DNA from: Acidobacteriota bacterium
Lineage (GTDB): Bacteria > Acidobacteriota > Terriglobia > Terriglobales > Acidobacteriaceae
Direction: 5' to 3'
Length of the DNA: 64,000 bases
Assembly (NCBI GenBank): GCA_003225555.1
Contig: QIAM01000006.1
Location: 203,353-267,352 of the forward strand
Shown here: positions 44,763-55,500 of the stretch, piece by piece
How positions within the stretch are numbered: the first letter of the stretch is position 1
Layout of the letters: the number at the start of each line of letters is the position of its first letter
Translations under genes and position numbers: made by a program
The notes under the pieces: generated by a model
Database searches by the model: none
Seen by the model: only the letters and a program-made list of their open reading frames with translations
What the model was told of the DNA's origin: nothing

Positions 44763-45662
44763 ATGAACAAATTGAAGGAACTTCGTTTCAAAGCATCGCG
44801 AACCAAACTGCGCGCTCCAAAGGGGTGGTGGGAGCACCGGAGTCTTGATCATAAGGACGTATTCTTCGCGTCGTTCGAGCGCTCCGGCAATACGTGGCTA
44901 CGTTTCGTCCTCATGGAAATTCTGACCAAAGACAATGCCGGCTTCCTAAATGTAAATCAGGTGTTGCCGGAACTGGGTACGCATATAGGAATGAAGCCGG
45001 CGCTACCCAACGGCGGGCGCCTGATCAAGACCCACTACCAATATCGTTCCGCTTACAAGCGCGCGATTTATCTGATTCGCGATTTGCGCGACGTCATGCT
45101 CTCGAATTGGGCGCGCGACAAGGAGATGGGCTTCTCGCAATATTTCGACAACGGCAAGGACATGGACGGCTACGTTGAGTCCTTCCTGCAGGGCAAGGTG
45201 ACGCGTTTCGGATCGTGGCAGTCACATGTGAATTCCTGGCTGAACTGTCACCTGGCGAACAACGGAAATTTGCTGATCGTGCGCTACGAAGACCTGCGCC
45301 GGGACACGGAGACCGGCCTTCTGGAAATGCTCGACTTCCTTGGCATCAATGGTGATCGCGACCTGGTTCGCCGCGCCGTCGAGAACAATTCCTTGCGAGC
45401 CATGCGTGAGAAAGAAGACAGGGCCAAGAAGTCTGGGGCTACATTGGGGAAGGGAACTCTGCTGCGCAAGCATCGCCTCGATCGTGAAGATGCCCGCTTT
45501 GTTCGCAGCGGATCAGTCGGCGGCTGGCGCGAAAAGCTCAGCGACACGCAGATCGACATGGTCACCCGCTATGCGAGCCAAGCCCTGGTACGGGCCGGCT
45601 ACCCCTCTGGCCTTTCCATGGACGCGCAGCCTGAAGAACTTGCCTCCGAAGTCCAGGCGTAA
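44763..45662 (+). CDS. PAPS-dependent sulfotransferase (first of two)
   Basis: The 299-residue soluble protein has the PAPS-binding loop FERSGNTWLRF (38-48) and a downstream 3'-phosphate-binding region around KRAIYLIRDLRDVMLS. LLIVRYEDLRRDTETGLLEM also matches the sulfotransferase family. It should move sulfate from PAPS to a hydroxyl of a sugar, probably of the polysaccharide repeat or its precursor. It starts 7 nt after the flippase stop and is followed after 11 nt by the GH10 gene, so it is within the operon. Confidence 0.87.
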   Translation: MNKLKELRFKASRTKLRAPKGWWEHRSLDHKDVFFASFERSGNTWLRFVLMEILTKDNAGFLNVNQVLPELGTHIGMKPALPNGGRLIKTHYQYRSAYKRAIYLIRDLRDVMLSNWARDKEMGFSQYFDNGKDMDGYVESFLQGKVTRFGSWQSHVNSWLNCHLANNGNLLIVRYEDLRRDTETGLLEMLDFLGINGDRDLVRRAVENNSLRAMREKEDRAKKSGATLGKGTLLRKHRLDREDARFVRSGSVGGWREKLSDTQIDMVTRYASQALVRAGYPSGLSMDAQPEELASEVQA

Positions 45663-45673
45663 CCTCCGCACCG

Positions 45674-46759
45674 ATGACTTTGGTACTGAAGCAAGTCCCC
45701 TCTTTTCTGGCGATCATGCTGCTACTGGTTCCTATGGCCCCGTCCCAGAAAAAGGACGCCGAACCTGAGAACGCGACCTTGCGTCAACATGCCGACAAGA
45801 TGGGCTTCTGGGTGGGCACGACGATCCAGGGCAGAATGTGGAATCGCGACCCGCAGTACAAGCCGGTACTGGGCCTGGAATTTAACGCCGCGGTTTCCAT
45901 CGTGTTTCAGGGCATCACGCAACCGCAGCGAGGGCGCTTCAATTTCGACGGGATGGACGAAGCCATGAGCTTCGCCAAAGACCACCACATGAAGCTCATG
46001 GGGCATAGCCTGGTTTATAAGAATGCCACCTCAGCGCCCTGGCTGAACTTCAACACCGCGGCTTGCGGGGGCTGGTCGCCCAAGGAACTGGACCAGATCT
46101 TGAAAGAGCACATTCAAACCGTCGTCCGCCACGGCGGAGATACCTATTACTCGTGGGAAGTGGTGAACGAGCCCACCGAGCCCCATCATAACGGCTGCTG
46201 GTCCCGCATCCTGGGCGAAGCGCAATACATGGTGAAAGCCTTCCAATACGCGCACGAAGCCAATCCGAATGCTTTGCTCCTGCTCAATGACACGTTCGGG
46301 CAGGGAGGAATCGACCAGGCACGTGGCGACGAATTCTTTTCACTGGTGAAGAGACTCAAAGCGGCAGGCGCCCCGATCGACGCAGTCGGAACCGAAATGC
46401 ACTGGGAAATGCCACAGCTCCGGCCTTCTTATCTGGATGAATTCAAATCCTTCCTGGATAACGCCCGGGAAGCCGGCGTCAAAGTGCATATCACCGAAAT
46501 GGATGTCTACCAGGGCCCCGGGAATTCCACCGAGGCCTTCGCTAAGCAAAAAGAGATTTTCTACAACGTGAGCCACACCTGTTTGCTCGACTCGAATTGC
46601 ATCGGCTTCATGACGTGGGGTATTGCCGACCGCTACACCTGGCTTCGCACCTCAGATTGGAAGAATCTTCCCGATGCCAAGCCCGTGCTATTCGACGACG
46701 ATTTCAAGAAGAAGCCTGCCTACTACGGCGTGCTGCAGGCACTTAAAGGGGGACGATGA
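45674..46759 (+). CDS. GH10 family endo-1,4-beta-xylanase-like enzyme
   Basis: The 361-residue protein has an N-terminal signal-like segment (VPSFLAIMLLLVPMAPS). The GH10 TIM barrel has the acid/base Glu166 in SWEVVNEP and the nucleophile Glu275 in HITEMDV. WGIADRYTWL near the end is also family-specific. Family 10 enzymes cut beta-1,4-xylan, but a hydrolase inside a polysaccharide synthesis operon more often trims or releases the polymer made there. Its stop overlaps the next start as ATGA. Confidence 0.9.
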   Translation: MTLVLKQVPSFLAIMLLLVPMAPSQKKDAEPENATLRQHADKMGFWVGTTIQGRMWNRDPQYKPVLGLEFNAAVSIVFQGITQPQRGRFNFDGMDEAMSFAKDHHMKLMGHSLVYKNATSAPWLNFNTAACGGWSPKELDQILKEHIQTVVRHGGDTYYSWEVVNEPTEPHHNGCWSRILGEAQYMVKAFQYAHEANPNALLLLNDTFGQGGIDQARGDEFFSLVKRLKAAGAPIDAVGTEMHWEMPQLRPSYLDEFKSFLDNAREAGVKVHITEMDVYQGPGNSTEAFAKQKEIFYNVSHTCLLDSNCIGFMTWGIADRYTWLRTSDWKNLPDAKPVLFDDDFKKKPAYYGVLQALKGGR

Positions 46760-48309
46760 ATTACAGCGTTCTAGATCGGACACAGGAACACAGCCGGCTG
46801 GATTCGCGACGACGGAGTCCGCTGTGGCTGCTCTTCCTCTTTGTCCTGGTCGGATTTTCCATCGCGACCCTGGTTTCCCTGTTAGCCGGCTCCAAGCCGT
46901 TCGGGGTCCTGGTCGCGGCGGTCGCCATCCTCCTGGCTATTCCTGTCATGGGGCTAGTGATCCAGGCGATTCCGCAGGGATTCGCCAAGGCGCGGCTTCT
47001 CGCACAGAACTGGACCTGGTGGCACCCGCTGTGGTTCTTCATCTTTTTCAGCATGCTGGTCTTCCGCATCCGCGACGTCGGCGCGGCGAAGGCCAATCCG
47101 CTAGACGCGTACGCCATGCTGCGGATCCTTCCAGAAGCGGTTGTGGCGCTGACGCTGATCGTTCGTCTGATCCTGAAGAAACCCAACTGGCTTGGTTCTT
47201 TGTTCCGCGGCATCCCGGGAGCGATGGCGATTTATTGCCTGGCGTGTCTGGCCTCCACTGCATGGTCGGTCAATGCCTCGTGGACGGCTTACAAGTCGCT
47301 GGAATTCCTGGCTGACGTCTCTCTGCTTGCGGCGATCGTGGCCAGCGCGGAGTCGTGGTTCACCTATCAGAACCTTCTCGATTGGACACTCACGTTCTAC
47401 GGGCTGTCTCTCGCTGTCGTCTGGATCAATCTTCCCATTTGGCCCGCGGAAGCGATGGATGGCGGCCGCCTTACTGGTGTTCTGCCGGTTGAAGCTTCGA
47501 ACAGCGTTGGAACCTCCGGCGGCGTGCTGGCGCTGGTTGCGCTTTGTCGACTCATGCCGGTATTCGGCCGCGCCAAGAATCGCGCCTGGTACATCCTCCT
47601 GTTCATCTTCGGCACGCTTTCAATGGTACTGTCACAAACCAGAAACTCGGAGGCTGCATTTGTCTTCGCGGTAGGGCTGGTAGTGATCTTTTCTCAGAAG
47701 CTGCGAAGAATAGCGGTTGCCGGCAGCGTCGCTCTGGCTCCTTTCGTAATCGTATCGGTGCTCTTGAGCCATCGGCTGTGGCAGAAGCTTGGGGATGTGT
47801 TGCTGAGTTTTGCCGTGCGCGATCAGTCATCGGGCGCGATTGATTCCTTGAGCGGACGCACTGCATGGTGGGCCTATGGGATGGAGCAATTGATGCATCA
47901 TCCTTTGACAGGAATGGGAGCCTACGCAGCTGGCCGATTTGCAGTTCTCGGCAAGTTAGGTGTCGGCTCCGCTGCGATGATGCACAGCGACTGGGTCGAG
48001 GTCATCATCGGGACCAGCTTGTGGGGCCTGATCCCTTTTACCGCCGCGCTGGTTGCAGCGTGGTGGTGTCTGGTGAAATGCATTCGCAGTAATGCTTTCT
48101 CCCCCGACCAGCGCCAGCTCGCGCTTGAGTTCTTGGCTTTACTTGGCATGCTCACTTTGCATTCCTTCTTTAACGATGAACTCAGCTGGCACTGCCCTCT
48201 ACTCTATTTTGCAATTCTCGGCTATGCCGAGTTCGTGCGGGTTCAGGCTAAGGCTGAGCCTAGGCGCGCGCTGACAGCGCCGAGTGTTTTAGTTCGCCAT
48301 AACTTTTGA
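46756..48309 (+). CDS. O-antigen ligase/polymerase (Wzy/WaaL-like) membrane protein
   Basis: The 517-residue protein has about 12 hydrophobic helices and a larger periplasmic loop before the last helices, where SLSGRTAWWAYGMEQLMHHP and LTGMGAYAAGRF lie. This resembles the conserved Wzy_C domain of O-antigen ligases and polymerases. It would join lipid-linked repeats in the periplasm. It is translationally coupled to the GH10 gene through an ATGA overlap, suggesting that polymerisation and cleavage are coordinated. Confidence 0.82.
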   Translation: MNYSVLDRTQEHSRLDSRRRSPLWLLFLFVLVGFSIATLVSLLAGSKPFGVLVAAVAILLAIPVMGLVIQAIPQGFAKARLLAQNWTWWHPLWFFIFFSMLVFRIRDVGAAKANPLDAYAMLRILPEAVVALTLIVRLILKKPNWLGSLFRGIPGAMAIYCLACLASTAWSVNASWTAYKSLEFLADVSLLAAIVASAESWFTYQNLLDWTLTFYGLSLAVVWINLPIWPAEAMDGGRLTGVLPVEASNSVGTSGGVLALVALCRLMPVFGRAKNRAWYILLFIFGTLSMVLSQTRNSEAAFVFAVGLVVIFSQKLRRIAVAGSVALAPFVIVSVLLSHRLWQKLGDVLLSFAVRDQSSGAIDSLSGRTAWWAYGMEQLMHHPLTGMGAYAAGRFAVLGKLGVGSAAMMHSDWVEVIIGTSLWGLIPFTAALVAAWWCLVKCIRSNAFSPDQRQLALEFLALLGMLTLHSFFNDELSWHCPLLYFAILGYAEFVRVQAKAEPRRALTAPSVLVRHNF

Positions 48310-48387
48310 TCGAAAACGTACCGCAACACGTTCTTCACGGAACATAAAGCAAGAAAAACAATAAAACTCTTAGGGGGAGTTAAGGAA

Positions 48388-49386
48388 ATGGGAAACAAAA
48401 CTCGGATTCTGGTAACTGGCGCCGGTGGGTTCATTGGTCATCATCTGGTCAAGCGGTTGAAGGCTGATGGTCATTGGGTGCGTGGGGTCGATATCAAGCA
48501 GCCGGAGTATGAGCAGTCCGCTGCCGACGATTTTCAGGTTCTGGACCTGCGGATGTGGGAAAACTGCCTGACCGCCACTCGCGACATCGATCAGGTCTAC
48601 AACCTCGCCGCCGACATGGGCGGCATCGGCTACATCACCGCGTTCCTCGCCGACATCTCGAAGAACAACATCCTGATCAACGCGCACATGCTCGAAGCCA
48701 GCAAGCAGAACGACGTGAAGCGCTACCTGTTCTCGTCCTCGGCCTGCGTCTATGCGCAATACAAGCAGAAAGTCGCAGACCTCGCGCCGCTGAAAGAAGA
48801 AGACGCATATCCTGCCGATCCCGAGCCGGGGTACGGTTGGGAGAAGCTTTTCGCCGAAGAGTTGTGCCGCTACTACTACCACGATTACAAGTTCGAAACG
48901 CGAATCGTACGCTTCCACAATGTGTACGGCCCGCTCGGCACCTACGATGGGGGCAAGGAAAAGTCTCCCGCAGCCATTTCCCGCAAGGTCGCGCACGCCG
49001 AAGATGGCGGCACCATCGAGATCTGGGGCGATGGCCTGCAGACGCGCTCCTACATGTACGTGGACGACTGCGTCGAAGGCCTGATCCGGTTGATGGGCTC
49101 GAACCACCGCGAGCCGCTGAACCTCGGTACCGACGAGATGGTCAGCATCAATCACCTGGTCGACATGATTTGTGGAATCGCTGGGAAGAGTCTCTCGAAG
49201 GCCCATGATCTCACCAAGCCGCAGGGCGTCCGCGGACGCAACAGCGACAATACGCTGCTGCGCAAGGTCCTCGGCTGGGAGCCTTCCACGCCGCTGGAGC
49301 AGGGTCTGGCGATTACCTACAAGTGGATTGAAGGCGAACTCAAGAAGAAAGAAGTCGGCGAGTTAGCCGAAGTTACAGGCGACTAA
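48388..49386 (+). CDS. GDP-mannose 3,5-epimerase-like SDR enzyme
   Basis: The 332-residue short-chain dehydrogenase/epimerase has the NAD site VTGAGGFIGHHL (9-20), a catalytic Cys120 in FSSSACVY and Tyr149/Lys153 in YGWEK. Segments ADMGGIGYIT, RIVRFHNVYGPLGTYDGG, WGDGLQTRSYMYVDDCVEG and GVRGRNSDN closely follow plant GDP-mannose 3,5-epimerase, which makes GDP-L-galactose and GDP-L-gulose. It therefore probably supplies an L-galactose-type nucleotide sugar to the locus. Other NAD-epimerase activities cannot be excluded. Confidence 0.85.
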   Translation: MGNKTRILVTGAGGFIGHHLVKRLKADGHWVRGVDIKQPEYEQSAADDFQVLDLRMWENCLTATRDIDQVYNLAADMGGIGYITAFLADISKNNILINAHMLEASKQNDVKRYLFSSSACVYAQYKQKVADLAPLKEEDAYPADPEPGYGWEKLFAEELCRYYYHDYKFETRIVRFHNVYGPLGTYDGGKEKSPAAISRKVAHAEDGGTIEIWGDGLQTRSYMYVDDCVEGLIRLMGSNHREPLNLGTDEMVSINHLVDMICGIAGKSLSKAHDLTKPQGVRGRNSDNTLLRKVLGWEPSTPLEQGLAITYKWIEGELKKKEVGELAEVTGD

Positions 49387-49400
49387 CTTTCAATCTGGAC

Positions 49401-50186
49401 ATGGCCATGTCGAATCTTGCATCTGACGTTTGCGTCAGAATCCTCGGGGTAAAGGTCCATGTCACTGACATGGACCGTGCCCTGGCTCGAGTCGAATCCA
49501 CCGTTGCCGCAGGCGCCAAGGGCTACGTCTGCGTTACCGGCGTACAGGGCGTCATGGAAGCGCAGGTCGATTCCAATCTGAAGCGCATCATCAATCACTC
49601 GATCCTCACCACACCCGACGGCCGCCCCACCGTCTGGGTAGGGTGGCTCCGGGGTTTTTTCAAGATGCGCCAGGTGACTGGTCCTGACATGATGCTGCGG
49701 ATTTGCGCCCTCTCGGCGGAGAAAGGCTACACGCACTTTTTTTACGGAGGAAACGATGGCGTCGCCGAACAGCTCAAGGATTCGTTGACCCGCCGTTTTC
49801 CCGGCATGAAAGTCGTGGGTACATACACTCCTCCCTTTCGTCCCTTGCACGCGGAAGAGGAAGCCGAACTCGTCCGCATGGTTGCGGAAACCAAGCCCGA
49901 TTTCTTTTGGGTAGGCCTGAGCACGCCCAAGCAGGAGAGGTTTATGGATCAATACCTCTCCAAGCTCGACACCAAGCTGATGTTCGGCGTGGGCGCGGCG
50001 TTCGACATCCATACCGGCCGCATCAAGGACGCTCCGTACTGGATGAAGGTCACGGGCACACAATGGATGCATCGGATCTACCAGGATCCGGCACGGCTAT
50101 GGAAACGCTATTTGATTAATAATCCGAAATTCGTATATCGCATCACCCTCGAACTCCTAGGCTTTGCGAGGCAGGAACGCGCTTAG
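49401..50186 (+). CDS. WecG/TagA/CpsF family glycosyltransferase
   Basis: The 261-residue GT26 enzyme contains the conserved TTPDGRPTVWVGWL and FFYGGNDGVAEQLKDSL, then GVGAAFDIHTG near the C-terminus. Family members add N-acetylmannosamine(-uronate) to lipid-linked acceptors. It lies 14 nt after the epimerase gene. Starts at 49401 or 49407 are both possible. Its donor sugar cannot be read from sequence. Confidence 0.87.
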   Translation: MAMSNLASDVCVRILGVKVHVTDMDRALARVESTVAAGAKGYVCVTGVQGVMEAQVDSNLKRIINHSILTTPDGRPTVWVGWLRGFFKMRQVTGPDMMLRICALSAEKGYTHFFYGGNDGVAEQLKDSLTRRFPGMKVVGTYTPPFRPLHAEEEAELVRMVAETKPDFFWVGLSTPKQERFMDQYLSKLDTKLMFGVGAAFDIHTGRIKDAPYWMKVTGTQWMHRIYQDPARLWKRYLINNPKFVYRITLELLGFARQERA

Positions 50187-50247
50187 GTTCGCGTCCGTAT
50201 GAGGCAGCACGGCGAACCTCTGAGTGCGGGTAGGATCAATCTCACGC

Positions 50248-51423
50248 ATGAAAGTCTTACTCGTACATGGGGCTTATCAGCAGTTCGGGGGAGAGGACTC
50301 CGTTGTACGGGCCGAGAAGGAATTGCTCGAACGTCACGGCGACGAGGTATTGCCTTACTCCCGTCACAACGACGAGATCAATCAGTTTAGCGTCGCGCAA
50401 AGAGTGGCCTTCTTTCCCCAGACGGTTTATTCACGGAAGACTACTCGCGAAATCGGAGACGCCGTCCGCAGCTTCCGGCCCGACGTAGCTTTCGTTCATA
50501 ATGTTTATCCCCTGATCTCTCCATCGGTCTATCACGAACTGCATTCGCTGGGGGTACCAGCCGTGCAGGTGCTTCACAACTTCCGCCCATTCTGCCCAAA
50601 CGGATTGTTCTACACGCAAGGCAAGATTTGCGAGGACTGCAAGGGTGGCAACTATCTGAACGCAATTCGAAAGCGCTGCTACAAAGATAGTTATCTTCTA
50701 AGCGGATTGTATGCACTCACTCTAGGTGCCAACCGGCTTGCTGGGATGGTGCAGAAGATCGCCGGATTCATCTGCCTGACGGAGTTTTTCAAGATCAAGA
50801 TGCTGGAGGCAGGTGTTCCTGAGAGCAAGCTGTTTGTCCGGCCCAACTTTGTGTACGCGCCTCCTTTATCGCCTGCGGCAGACGACAGCGGCAACTACGC
50901 GATCTACATGGGGCGCTTGTCCCCGGAAAAGGGCTGCTGGACTCTAATTCGCGCCTTTGAACAGCTGCCGCAAGTTCGACTGAAGATTCTGGGAACAGGC
51001 CCGCTGGAGCAGGAATTGAAGGATTATGTCGGCGGCAAGGGAATCGGGAATATTGAATTCCTCGGCTTCAAAAGCGGCGAAGAGAAGTGGAATTTACTGC
51101 GAAATTCAATGTGCTTAATCGTACCCTCGGAATGGTACGAGAACTTTCCTGTGACGGTGCTGGAAGCGTATATGGCAGCCAAGCCAGTCATTGCCTCGCG
51201 CATGGGCGGGCTGCCTTACATCGTCGAGGACGGACACTCGGGTCTCTTATTTGAAGCCGGCAAAGTGAACGAACTGGTAGAAAAAATTCAACGCCTGATG
51301 GATGATCCCGCCAGCGCCGCACGCATGGGCGCCTGCGGACGGCGATTGAGCGAGACCAGGTATGGCCCCGAACAGGGCTACAGCAACCTCATGAAGATCT
51401 TTTCGCAGGTTCAGGCAGCATGA
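50248..51423 (+). CDS. GT4-type glycosyltransferase
   Basis: From ATG 50248 the 391-residue protein begins MKVLLVHGAYQQFGGEDSVV, the Rossmann start of GT-B enzymes. The GT4 C-terminal domain has YMGRLSPEKGCWTLIRAFEQ and the donor-binding ExxxxxxE region around SEWYENFPVTVLEAYMAAKP. A cysteine-rich insertion lies in the middle (FCPNG ... CEDCKGGNYLNAIRKRC), as in the glycosyltransferase group with a possible metal site. It ends overlapping the next start (ATGA). Confidence 0.87.
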   Translation: MKVLLVHGAYQQFGGEDSVVRAEKELLERHGDEVLPYSRHNDEINQFSVAQRVAFFPQTVYSRKTTREIGDAVRSFRPDVAFVHNVYPLISPSVYHELHSLGVPAVQVLHNFRPFCPNGLFYTQGKICEDCKGGNYLNAIRKRCYKDSYLLSGLYALTLGANRLAGMVQKIAGFICLTEFFKIKMLEAGVPESKLFVRPNFVYAPPLSPAADDSGNYAIYMGRLSPEKGCWTLIRAFEQLPQVRLKILGTGPLEQELKDYVGGKGIGNIEFLGFKSGEEKWNLLRNSMCLIVPSEWYENFPVTVLEAYMAAKPVIASRMGGLPYIVEDGHSGLLFEAGKVNELVEKIQRLMDDPASAARMGACGRRLSETRYGPEQGYSNLMKIFSQVQAA

Positions 51424-52478
51424 CGAGCGCTCGAATGAAGATGAAAAGCCAGAGTTTCGAGTCCATGAGTTCCGGCCCGCTGTTCGTAGTCGGAATGTGG
51501 CGCTCCGGAACCTCGCTCTTGTACGCCCTGCTCAACCAGCACCCGCAGATCGGGCTCATGTACGAATCGGATCTGCCTTTGTTGTCTTCGCTTTTTCTGT
51601 TCCCACGAAAGAGTTCGTCCTGGGTACCAAAGGTAGATTCCTGGAATGGAGCCTTGACCCGGCACAAGATTGACACCGCCAGCATCCCGGAAAACGTTGT
51701 TGATTTGCCCAACGCTTTCGCGGCAGCTGCCCAGCAGTATGCAAGAAAAAAAGGCGCCACGGTTTGGGGATGCAAGTCGCCCAACTACTACGATTGCATG
51801 AACCAGTTGGCCACCTGGTTTCCGCGGGCAAAGTTCATCGTGATCTGGCGCGATCCCGCCGACGTTTGTCGAAGCATCGTGCGAGCAGCAAAGAAGTCTC
51901 CGTGGTTCGCGCGTCCGGGAATGGACCTCCGCGCACTGCTCGGTTACCACCGGATGAAAAAAGAGGCAGACCAGCTATTACGTCGGGGCGTGGCGATTCA
52001 CCAGCTGCAATACGACGATCTGGTGCGCGAACCAGCTACGGCGCTGGCCGCAATCTGCGACTTCATCGGCGTTGAATACGATCCGAAGATGACTTCGTTG
52101 GACGGTGCGGATCGCTCCGCCATCTACAACGGCGATCATCATTCCATGGTGAAAAGCGCCAGCATCGTGGCCGAGCGCAATCGCCCGGAAGTGCTCACTC
52201 CTGAACTCAAGAACAAGATCGAGCGTTACGTTATCTTCTGGCACCGAAAATATGACGGCGCCTGGCCCGTCAAAGTGACCGTGAGCGATGGCACGAAGGC
52301 GGCATCTTTATTCGAACGGACCCGCGACAAAGCACTTCACGGCTTGTTGCGCACGCTGGATTTGGCTATTCCACTCGCCTATTCTTTCGTGCCAGTGCCC
52401 ATCTGGCTAAAGTACCGCCAGTGGAAATATCGTTCCCAGCGAGCTCCAACGAAGGCGCCAGGACCTGAAGTAATCTAG
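51420..52478 (+). CDS. PAPS-dependent sulfotransferase (second)
   Basis: The 352-residue protein has the PAPS loop VVGMWRSGTSLLYALLNQHP (23-42) and RAKFIVIWRDPADVCRSIVR, the 3'-phosphate-binding strand and helix. It belongs to a different sulfotransferase subgroup (Sulfotransfer_3-like) from the enzyme at 44763. Its ATGA overlap with the glycosyltransferase suggests it sulfates the sugar added by that enzyme. It is the last biosynthetic gene of the locus. Confidence 0.85.
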   Translation: MTSARMKMKSQSFESMSSGPLFVVGMWRSGTSLLYALLNQHPQIGLMYESDLPLLSSLFLFPRKSSSWVPKVDSWNGALTRHKIDTASIPENVVDLPNAFAAAAQQYARKKGATVWGCKSPNYYDCMNQLATWFPRAKFIVIWRDPADVCRSIVRAAKKSPWFARPGMDLRALLGYHRMKKEADQLLRRGVAIHQLQYDDLVREPATALAAICDFIGVEYDPKMTSLDGADRSAIYNGDHHSMVKSASIVAERNRPEVLTPELKNKIERYVIFWHRKYDGAWPVKVTVSDGTKAASLFERTRDKALHGLLRTLDLAIPLAYSFVPVPIWLKYRQWKYRSQRAPTKAPGPEVI

Positions 52479-52539
52479 TAGTAATCTCTCACAAGCCATT
52501 CATACCAAAGGCATAACCGAGTTACGTTCTCCGGAAATT

Positions 52540-55500
52540 ATGGACTCCAAAATGCACTCATCGATACGACCCTTTCGCAACTCCACGTCCAATGAGGAGA
52601 TCCTCTTGTTCGCCCGTGTGACCAAGTGGCTGGTTCTAGTGACCTGTTTCGTTCCGCTGCTCTGTAGCGACGGCCTGGCTCAGATGAGCACCTTCCCTGG
52701 ACTGAACACCGTTCAGAACAGGCTGAACGCAACGGCTGCGCCAGATGTCACAATCGCCGTGGGGACCGTTGACTATTGCGAGCACGTGAACAATGCCTAC
52801 CAGTGTTGGTACAAGAGCGGGCCCAATGCTAATCAGCCGGTGAGTTTCTTCGGCAATACTTCTCCAAAGTCCGATTCCGGGCCGTGGAGCCAGAACAGCA
52901 ACAACGGAGGCAACACTCCCAATTGTCCGACCGCATTTACTCCCAACTCGCAAATGCTGCATGACAACGTTTACAACGTGTGGATTCTGGAAAAGCGAAT
53001 TTCCTCGAAGGTCAACGGCCACCAGTACATGTGCGTTGCCATCAGCAACGTCGAGGATTTTGCATCGACCTCACCGGCGTTCAGCTGGTTTGCCTTCGAA
53101 TACGATCTCGATACTGTGATTCCGAGGAATCCCCAAGGAAATTTTTACTATCCTGATTATCCTCAGTCAGGTCTGTGGCAATCTTCCACCACCCCGACTG
53201 TGCCTTACACCCCTGCGAAGGACCAGGCCATGTGGATCACCTACGATCTGCAGGACGTAAATAACAGCAGCAACATCAACGGAGTCTTGCTCTGCGCGGT
53301 CGACCTGGCGGGTCTTCGGGCCAGCACTTCGAGTCCGTGGGTGAATACTTCCAAAACACCCGCATGCACCATTGCCCATCCTCTGACCGCATTCAATCAG
53401 CGCCGCAGCTGGGTACCCGCAAACAACTCCGACACCACGCCTCCGATTGCCGCGGACGGAGAAATGTTCACCTACCTGATCGAGCCCCCCAAAGACAGCC
53501 TGAGTTATCTGACAGATCCGAGTCATACGCAGGGCGTTGAGCAGTGGACCATTGACTGGACCGCCGCAACTCCCGCTCCCACCTTCGTCAACAGCTGGGA
53601 TTTGCCATCGACCCAATCCGGTGGAGACCAATTGGGTTGTTTCAACCGGGGCAATTATTACGGCACGATTTGTATCCCGCAGCCTTCGACCTCGGTGAGC
53701 GGAATCATGATCGATTCCGTGGCCGACCGAATGCAGCAGTTCTTCCACTACACGTCGAATGGCGGTCAGGGAGGCGTCTGGACTTCAGCTCACGCTATCC
53801 AAATCGTTCCCAATCCGACCAACTTCACGCAGACTGAGGCCGACATCCGGCTTCTGCAGCGCAATAGTGTGGCGCCGAATGCTGTCTACGTTGCGGCAGA
53901 CTACCCCATCCTGGATCCTGCCGACTCGACCGCGTATGTCTTTCTGCCCAGCGTGGTGCGCGACAAAGTCGGCAACCTGCAGGGCATCCTGGGAACCTCT
54001 GGTAGCGGGACGAACCAGCATCCCGCCCTCGACAGCCTGAATTTCAATCCGACCACTCTTCAGGCCGGTACCTACGGGTACATTGCCAGTCCATTTACTG
54101 ATGGAGACGCTCAAAACGTAGGTACGCTGAGTTATCGCTGGGGAGATTGGTACTCAGCGGTGCTGGACCCCGGCGACTCGTGCACGGTCTGGGTTGCGGG
54201 AGAATTTCTGGCCGCCGACCGAACGACCACGCCATACTGGTACACGGAGATGGCGAGCCTTCCGCCCATGAGTTCCTGCTCGGGCGCTCCGGTAACGCTG
54301 TCAAGTGTCAGCCTGAATTTTGGCAGCCAGACGGTGGGCGTAAGGAGCTCCCCACTCGTTGAGACCGTAACCAATCATCAAACGGTCGCCCTCAACATTA
54401 CCGGCATCTCTGCCGGCGGTGACTTCACCCAAACGAATACCTGCCAGCAGCCGCTGGCCCCTGGCGGAACCTGCACGATCAGTGTTTACTTCACTCCGTC
54501 CACCACGGGCACGCATACGGGCACGCTCACCGTCACCGACGATGCCAGCAACAGCCCGCAGACGGCATCTCTCACTGGCACAGGCGCTACGTCCGCGATA
54601 TCGTTGGCACCGACAAGTCTTGCCTTTGGCAACCAAGTACTGAACACCTCCAGCGCCGTCCAGAAGATTACGGTGACCAACAGCGGCGCCGCTAATCTCA
54701 CTGTTAATTCCGTGGCCGCGAGCGGGGGATACTCTGAAACCGACTCTTGCGCGGGCGTCACACTGACTCCGGGCCAGAACTGCACGATCAGCGTAACGTT
54801 CACTCCCATGGTTACGGGGTCCATCTCCGGGGCAATCACAGTGAACGACACCAGTGCGGGCGCGCCTCACGTGGTTACCCTCACAGGTTCGGGACAGCTG
54901 GCAGTCTCGATGTCGGCGAACCTCACCTTTGCGGCCACGAATGTGGGCACCTCCAGTTCTCCGCAAACGATGACCCTTACAAATAACCAGAGCCAGAGCC
55001 TGAGCTTCACGTCCGCGACCAGCGGCGACTTCTCGGCTATGGGTGGAGGCACCACTCCATGCAATGGCACGTTGGCTGCGAAATCCAAGTGCACCTACTC
55101 GGTGACGTTCACACCGACCATGAACGGACTCATCAAAGGCGCGCTTACGATTACTCACAACGCCGGAGGAAGCCCCGCCGTCGGCGGTCTGACCGGCACT
55201 GGGCAGAACGGCCCCGCATCGCCGTTTATGTTTACTCCCGCGAACCTGAGTTTTGGAAATGTTGTTTTGAATGTGCCGGCCTCGAAAACTGTCACCATCA
55301 AGAACGTGAGCACGGCGACAGTGAACATCAGCAGCGTCACCGGCAGTGGCTATTATGTTGTGACGCCGAGCGGCACGACTCCTTGCGGAGGCGCGCTCAA
55401 CGCCGGCAAACAATGTACGGTGACCGCAACCTTCACTCCGCAGCTGGTTGGCTCCAGCATCGGCGGCCTGAGTGTCTTCAATGACTCCAGCGTCAGCCCG

